A stretch of 64,000 nucleotides of DNA from the NCBI GenBank assembly GCA_019925105.1, contig JAHGAU010000034.1:434001-498000 (forward strand). The letters run 5' to 3'. The notes under the pieces were generated by a model. It was not told where the DNA came from. It did not search any database and saw only the letters and a program-made list of their open reading frames with translations. Both the position numbers and the translations under genes were made by a program. Numbering within the stretch: position 1 is the first letter of the stretch; each line of letters begins with the position of its first letter. This document shows positions 58,584 through 64,000 of the stretch, in pieces. This stretch comes from Niebla homalea. Its lineage: Eukaryota; Ascomycota; Lecanoromycetes; Lecanorales; Ramalinaceae.

Positions 58584-60525
58584 TCATCCCAGAACCGGAC
58601 TATCACAACCAAAGCTCGTCGTCGCATCACTAGCATAACTCTCAATCATCCCCACCACACTACTGTACATCCCCAACACCGCCGTCGTCAGGCTCCCCAG
58701 CATGAAACACAGATTCCACGTATTTACCACCCACCCCTTCTTATACCCCCTCACCCACCTCCTCCACCCACCATCGTGCCGATGCGTCTGCCCCGTCGCA
58801 GGGTCGAACCCTTCACCCTCTTGTAATGCATCATGTTGAATTCGGAAACCGATGTGCATGAAGGGCGGCAACGTGTACGAGAATTGTAGAATGCAGAGGG
58901 CGGCGATGAACCCGGAGAGGTTGGATACCTGGGGGATCGCGGCTGCGACGATGAAGGCGAAACCCCAGTAGACAGGAACGACGGCGATCCAGCAGAGTTT
59001 GCCGGCGCGGCGGCCGAGGGAGGGAAAGTGGAGGTATTCCATGAGGATCTACAGTAGGTGATCAGTCTCCCTGTTCATTGCAAAGTATGAACAGAAACAC
59101 TTACGTTGTTGTACACAACCTTGATACCGATATTCCCATATAGCATCGCAGCTATGAGTGATGACACTAGGCCGAGAGCGTTATTCGTAGTCTGCCACGC
59201 ATAGATGGAAACACCCTGCGGTGCCGGGTTGATGGTGTATTGGCCTTGGTAGGAATACACAAACAGCCCGTAGAGTATGTAGACGAAGTAGATGAAGAGC
59301 TGCGCACAGAGCATGCCTTTCCAGAAATCGAAGGGGCGGCGCATCTCGGCCATGAATTCGACGAAGAGCATGGCACCGCCATAGGAATATACGGCTTGCA
59401 TGAGCCCCACAATCTGTCCTTGGAAAGCGACGTCGGAAGGAGGGCCACCGGTGGTGTAAATGGGCTCGTGGCCAATATTGTAGGCTTTGTCCGCAGCTAC
59501 GTAATTGGGCCCGCTATGTGCAACAATGACCATGGTTGAGATGATGGTGAAGACATTCAACCAAATGGCGAGGTTGGCCAAGTAGCCTAGCTTCGCGAGG
59601 GTGCGGATCTGACCGAATAACATCCCGGCAATGGCCCAAACGAAGCAGAGTATGATGAAGCAAGCTCCGTTCTGGGACAGATCGGGCCCCTTGGCTGCCA
59701 TCTGGGACAGCGATTGTCCGTTCGCGACGATGATGATGCCAACATTGAAGAGGAGCTGGAACGACTGGAGGAAATTGATCGCTTGGCGCGTCACGGGGCC
59801 ATAGATGCGGAAAGCTATGTCGGCATAAGTTCGTAGAGGGTAGCGGTCAGAGTCCAGGGCAAGGAACATCTTCCATAGAAGCCAGCCACCGCTGTGGGCG
59901 AGTCAGTGATGGAACCATCAATTGCCGAGCATAGGGCGACATACTAGCCTGCCAAAACGCCAAAGACAGTGTAGAGGGCAACGCCAGGTCCGTAGCCCAT
60001 CTGTCTGAATGCCCATCTATGCCGGCACGTCAGCAGGACAACATGAGTCAGGCTCAAGCCAACCTACGCTGTCGACCACGGACCAAGAATGTCAGTGGTG
60101 ATCAAGAAAAAAACAGCCCCCCAGGTAGCTGTCCTTACAGCGCGGGAGGCCTGGATGTACTCCTCATCCGTAATCACCATTGGCTGTGGACGGTCTGGTG
60201 AGGCCTCGGCCGACTTCTCGGCAATTTCAGTAGAAGTCACCGCGTCGGTGCTAGCTTTGGTGCCTTTGAATGGGTTGAAACCTCTCAGGCCAGCGACTTT
60301 GAAGGCGTCGTCGGTGGGGGAGGCACCCTCCATCAAGGCAGCCTGATCAGCTCGGGTGATGGCTGCATAATGAAGATATTCCTCAAATGTCACAGAAGGA
60401 TCATGAGTCCTTTGGAGGGTTTCTCTAGTAGGCGTGGAGTTGTCACCAAAAGCTTGACCTGCAGACGCGCCCATACGAGGATCTCCTCCGTCAAGGTTCA
60501 TACCTCCACCCATTGATCCTGCCAT
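58584..60525 (-). CDS. AAAP-family amino acid transporter
   Basis: Amino acid permease of the amino acid/auxin permease type (Aa_trans), plasma membrane or vacuole. Exons 60068-60525, 59945-60016, 59105-59891 and 58584-59048 join to 593 residues from ATG 60525 (M-A-G-S-M-G-G-G); another ATG at 60576 would add 17. A 145-residue hydrophilic N-terminus precedes about eleven hydrophobic helices. Typical features are T-A-T-W-G-A-V-F-F-L-I-T-T-D-I-L-G at helix 1, M-G-Y-G-P-G-V across the first junction, L-G-L-V-S-S-L-I-A-A-M-L-Y-G-N-I-G-I-K and F-I-A-A-L-C-I-L-Q-F-S-Y-T-L-P-P. It resembles fungal neutral amino acid permeases of the mtr group. Introns of 51, 53 and 56 bp keep phase. Confidence 0.9.
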
Positions 60526-61842
60526 GATGAGTGAATCAATTAGATCATGACCAAAAAAGCGTGGTATTCCTTTCAAAGACTTTCACAGACGAAATGTGAT
60601 GTATGTCACGAAGACGAGAAGGGGATGGACGTAGTATTTTACATTTAAGGCATGCATGGGGTAGCCCTCTCCCCTATCAGAAGCACCAATATATGAGCAT
60701 ATCGCCATCAACGATCCGCGGACATACCTATCGGGAAGGGGAAAGTGGTCTCATGTGATCATTCAGGCAAAGTTCGAGATAAGAGGAGAGCCCGAGGATG
60801 TATCTCCTTGTATTCGATATGCCTCTTGGTTGTTGATAGGAGTGCCAAGTGATAATTGGCTTAGTAAAGAAGGCCGTCTAGCAGGAGGGATAACACTCTG
60901 GCGCCAGTGATTCATCATGACGTCCAAGTGGCTGGTATCGCATGCGGCCAAGTTTCTTAATAGACTTGGTCCCTCGAAAGTCTCCGATCCAACTTCGAAG
61001 ACACTTTGATGGACATCGACGTCGTAAATTGCCAGCTGCCTCACTCTTTTTTCAATGTCAAGGCGACACCTTATATAGCCAACCTTTTAGAGCTGGGTAC
61101 ATACTGTAGCAATACCAGAATGGGTATCATTGAAGGTGAGGGGCCTTTCGTCCAGGCTCGTTCGTCTGGAGAGGCCTTCAAGGTCAACGACAACCAGTCT
61201 GCAGGCCAAGCTTCGGTCACACCAAGCAGGTTGCCCCCAAAACCCTCTTCGCCGCTAGTCTACCTGCACGATAAGCCAATGATAAGCTATCGTGTTGCAG
61301 AAGCCAGTTTGAGCACCAGCATAATCCGGCTGGAACCTGCTCGTAGAGAAGAGGAATTTTCTGCCCCGGGGCTGGTCGTGGACTCGAACGAATGGACGGT
61401 TCACATCATCTCAAGGTGGTACCTATCTGGCAACTGATTACTATATCAAATGTACGAACTCTATCAGAGTACATAGGTAGGCGCTTGGCAACGCACAGAG
61501 CAGCTGCAGGTCAGATCGTGCCTGGCAACGGGCGCGGTAGAGCCCTTAATCAAGCAACTGGACTTGGCATCAAGGCCTGAGGCATCTGTGCATTGCAGAA
61601 TGCTGCACAACCATTGGAGCCTCTTACTGAGCCCGACGGAGGACGTGAGCAGTTGTTCTGACTTCTTTTGGACATGATCAGAAAGCTCTGACTTTTGAGT
61701 TCAGGCCCATGGCAATGCATGTCCTCAGGCCTATCCCGTGAAGGAGCTGGATGTTGGAGGTGATTGGTATGCGCACGCTTGGCTGGATGCTGCTGGGCTA
61801 TAGAGGCGTCCGTGCATGACATCTCTGCGAAGGCGAAGCCAT
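60526..61842. other. Intergenic region
   Basis: 1.3 kb between two minus-strand genes. An ATG frame on the plus strand (61009-61437, 142 codons) shows no recognisable domain; I give it little weight. Confidence 0.4.
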
Positions 61843-62472
61843 TCACGCTGGAGGAGTGTCGTGAATGACGACAAGGAGGAACTTTGTATCTAGTGGGACG
61901 AGGGTTCCAATCAGCCATACGCCTTCCACACAATCCCAGATGCGTCCTGTCCAGCCATTATATTGCCCTACATGCCTCTGTGCAAAAGCGCAGGTCTTTG
62001 GTTGACCGTTTGGGTACTCACCTGGCACAATGACAATCTCATTCTTCTTGGAGCGCATTCTTAGAAGTTTGACATCATCTCCCTCCTCCATTGCGTCCGC
62101 AAAGGCTTTCGCACTAGTGACAAAGCTGAAGACTCTTCTTGCAACATCGTTAGCCGTCAGGCCCTTGGATTGCATCGCAGGATCATTGTTCTGATCTGCG
62201 GTGGTGTGGTCGGCATTGTAGGCTGCGCCGTTGCTCAACATGCCCTGATTGGTCAGACCATCTTCTGAGAGCTTTGAAGACGCAGCTAGGAGCCCCGTGC
62301 TACGAATTATAGAGCCATCGGATTTGGAGAGTATCAGCGTAGACTGTACACCGGGTTTTGATGCCAAGCGGGAGAGATGTTCAAGCGTATCTCCAGACTG
62401 CGAAGCCAAAAGTCAGCTACGGCTCATGTATGACGGGTAGTACACTGCAGGGTGTACCGTATACTGAGCCAT
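61843..62472 (-). CDS. Roadblock/LC7-domain protein
   Basis: Small alpha/beta protein of the dynein light chain roadblock / Ragulator superfamily. Exons 62458-62472, 62022-62397 and 61843-61889 give 145 residues. The first exon is 15 nt (M-A-Q-Y-T) and is needed because exon 2 itself opens only with a TTG. Family features are L-E-H-L-S-R-L-A-S-K-P-G-V, then T-L-I-L-S-K-S-D-G-S-I-I-R-S-T-G, a long disordered insert, A-R-R-V-F-S-F-V-T-S-A, L-L-R-M-R-S-K-K-N-E-I-V-I-V-P and F-L-L-V-V-I-H. Introns are 60 bp (with an AGCTGAC branch site) and 132 bp. Dynein light chain is the likeliest role; a Ragulator-type role is the alternative. Confidence 0.85.
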
Positions 62473-63659
62473 GTATCGCACGAAGTTCCTTAAGTCTGGA
62501 CCCCAGATCGAACGCTGAAAGCCGTTGTAGAGACTAGCGAAGCGAGGATCTCAGGTCGCAGATGAGAGATTGGGCGCCTGACTGGGCAGAGAATGGCGAC
62601 AGCGTAGAAGAGCTTCAGAAGGGCCTATCCTGAGTCTAGGAGCCTAGACGTCATCGGGACCTGCAATTGTGGCATCTTGACTTTACAGGAAATTGGTGTT
62701 GTTGTAGAGAGAATTTAGCAAGATCTTTTGACAGCTTTATTTCGAGGGTGGTGGGATCTACTAGCGCGATCAGTCGCATATGACTTGCCCTAGAATTACC
62801 ACATTCAAAAGGCTGCGCTAATCCGATATAATGAGCCAGAATAGGCTTTCTATACAACTCCATTCATAACATGGCCCTGCACACTCGCTTCTCCTGACTT
62901 CCGATATGCCTTCAGACCGGTTTCTCAAGCATCATGCACACCGCAACCCCTCATTCAGCTCCACCTCTAACACCTTCGTCCCGGCTTGTCTTTGAAATGT
63001 GCAACAGTATCACAAAAGGATACTCTCCTGATACGACCTCAACTGCAGAGCCTCCTTAAAAGGAAGCAACTGAGGTTCTGTCAATAACAAAGAGCTGAAT
63101 GCGCTCTCTACTTTTCCCAGTCGAGTTACGTCTGGCCCAGTGCCATCGCTGCGTGATGAAAAGAATGTTTTGATGGATGGAGACTTCGAACGATAGCGAT
63201 TCTAAAGGGTTTGGGCTGTTTGTTGCCTTTTCAAGATGGCGCATTGGGTTTTGTATCTACGCTAATCGGCGTTGTACTTGAACCTACCTACCACCTATAG
63301 GATTTGGTGAACGCTCCATGGGAAGCGATGACCTCTCATACAATGAAGTCTGGTTTTTTGTTCCGGCGCAAGATCATTCCCGACGATGAAGATCACGTAA
63401 TCAACAAAGTATCGTGCAAAAGCAGAGTACCCGCATTGAAGTGAGCTTCCACGAAGCCATAGATGTAAACATGGGAGAGATCTGAATTCATTGCTGCATA
63501 CTCTCAGTCACGTAGAAGCCCCTGTTCGATCCCTTGCTAGCCATTATCACTTGGCTTCTCTATCCTTTGACCCTTAGCCGTGTAGAATGAAAACCTGTTC
63601 GCAAGTTGTTTCTCCCTTCCAGGTTCGAAGAGGTCCTTCTCCAGGACACTCGCTGAAGC
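62473..63659. other. Intergenic region, no gene seen
   Basis: 1.2 kb between the roadblock gene (upstream side) and the stop codon of the HSP9/HSP12 gene. No frame longer than about 70 codons and no repeat of note. Confidence 0.5.
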
Positions 63660-63954
63660 TTACTTGGTGGAGTCGGCAACCTTCTGATAGACATCAGACG
63701 CCGTATCCTGTACCGTCTTGGCCGCGTTGCCCAACACCTCCTGGGCCTGCTCAACGTAGCCCTTCTCGCCGGGCTTCGATGCCCCACCCAGCGAGTCGCT
63801 CACATTCTGAGTGACGGACTTGTCATCCGAGGGCTGCACAGCGGAGGCGGCCTTGTCATAGGCGCCGGTAGCGGATTCGGTGGCCTTGTCGGTCATGGAC
63901 TTCTGGGAGTCGGGGGTGGCCTTTTCGGCGGCTTTGTCGGTGAGATCTTTGCGT
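63660..63954 (-). CDS. HSP9/HSP12-family small stress protein (partial)
   Basis: Hydrophilic, stress- and stationary-phase-induced membrane-associated protein. The visible exon starts after CTTACAG at 63955 and reads R-K-D-L-T-D-K-A-A-E-K-A-T-P-D-S-Q-K-S, the conserved HSP9/12 N-terminal block, then D-D-K-S-V-T-Q-N-V-S-D and a C-terminal helix V-Y-Q-K-V-A-D-S-T-K before the stop. One nucleotide completes a codon from the previous exon, which lies beyond the right edge, so the first few residues are missing. The visible part is 97 residues. Confidence 0.88.
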
Positions 63955-64000
63955 CTGTAAGGAAGAGGTTGTTAGCGGGGGGTATGATGGGGAGGTTTGG

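Noticed and set aside
61009..61437. 142-codon plus-strand open frame between the AAAP and roadblock genes
   Set aside because: No domain or codon pattern that I can recognise; such lengths are expected by chance in 64 kb.

Overview
The window is nuclear DNA of a filamentous ascomycete (Pezizomycotina). Most genes are interrupted by short introns, about 48-130 bp, with GT..AG ends and CTGAC-like branch sites. The gene set is typical of the group: a Zn2Cys6 regulator, a C2H2 regulator, an RTA1-family membrane protein, a TRP/ML-domain membrane protein, a fasciclin protein and a six-cysteine secreted protein. A Dothideomycete is my best guess, but it rests on general resemblance and no search was run.

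Layout. 1-7.4 kb is dense housekeeping sequence: the start of ARPC4 (cut by the window edge), UBP6, a DUF4188-type protein and POP1. 7.4-20 kb is sparse, with a proline/glutamine-rich Zn2Cys6 factor, a secreted protein, an RTA1-like protein and several kilobases of simple repeats and empty sequence. 20.7-31.5 kb holds a two-domain fasciclin protein divergent from an acyl-protein thioesterase, FMP46, and a very long disordered protein with one RRM-like segment. 32.5-34.5 kb is decayed: a flavin amine oxidase pseudogene and perhaps a second remnant. 35.8-42.6 kb carries a TRP-like membrane protein and a C2H2 factor. 42.6-53.4 kb is again sparse, with a coiled-coil protein, a frameshifted MFS transporter and a small heptad-repeat ORF. 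53.4-64 kb is dense: RPR2 divergent from SUB2, IPI1, an AAAP amino acid transporter, a roadblock/LC7 protein and the end of an HSP9/HSP12 gene.

Four genes act in RNA metabolism: POP1 and RPR2 (both RNase P/MRP-related), SUB2 (splicing and mRNA export) and IPI1 (60S ribosome assembly). They are spread out and do not look like a functional cluster. I see no secondary-metabolite cluster, intact transposon, CRISPR array, rRNA or convincing tRNA.

Most interesting signals: an in-frame 81-nt potential cassette exon inside the 469-bp first intron of SUB2, which would split the helicase Q motif; single-base frameshifts, mostly in homopolymers, that break UBP6, RTA1 and the MFS gene while the protein continues in the next frame (consensus errors or recent decay); amine oxidase decay including TGG-to-stop changes; a perfect 13-bp inverted repeat; and micro-exons of 12-21 nt in two neighbouring genes. 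I found no clear evidence of a wholly new biological system.
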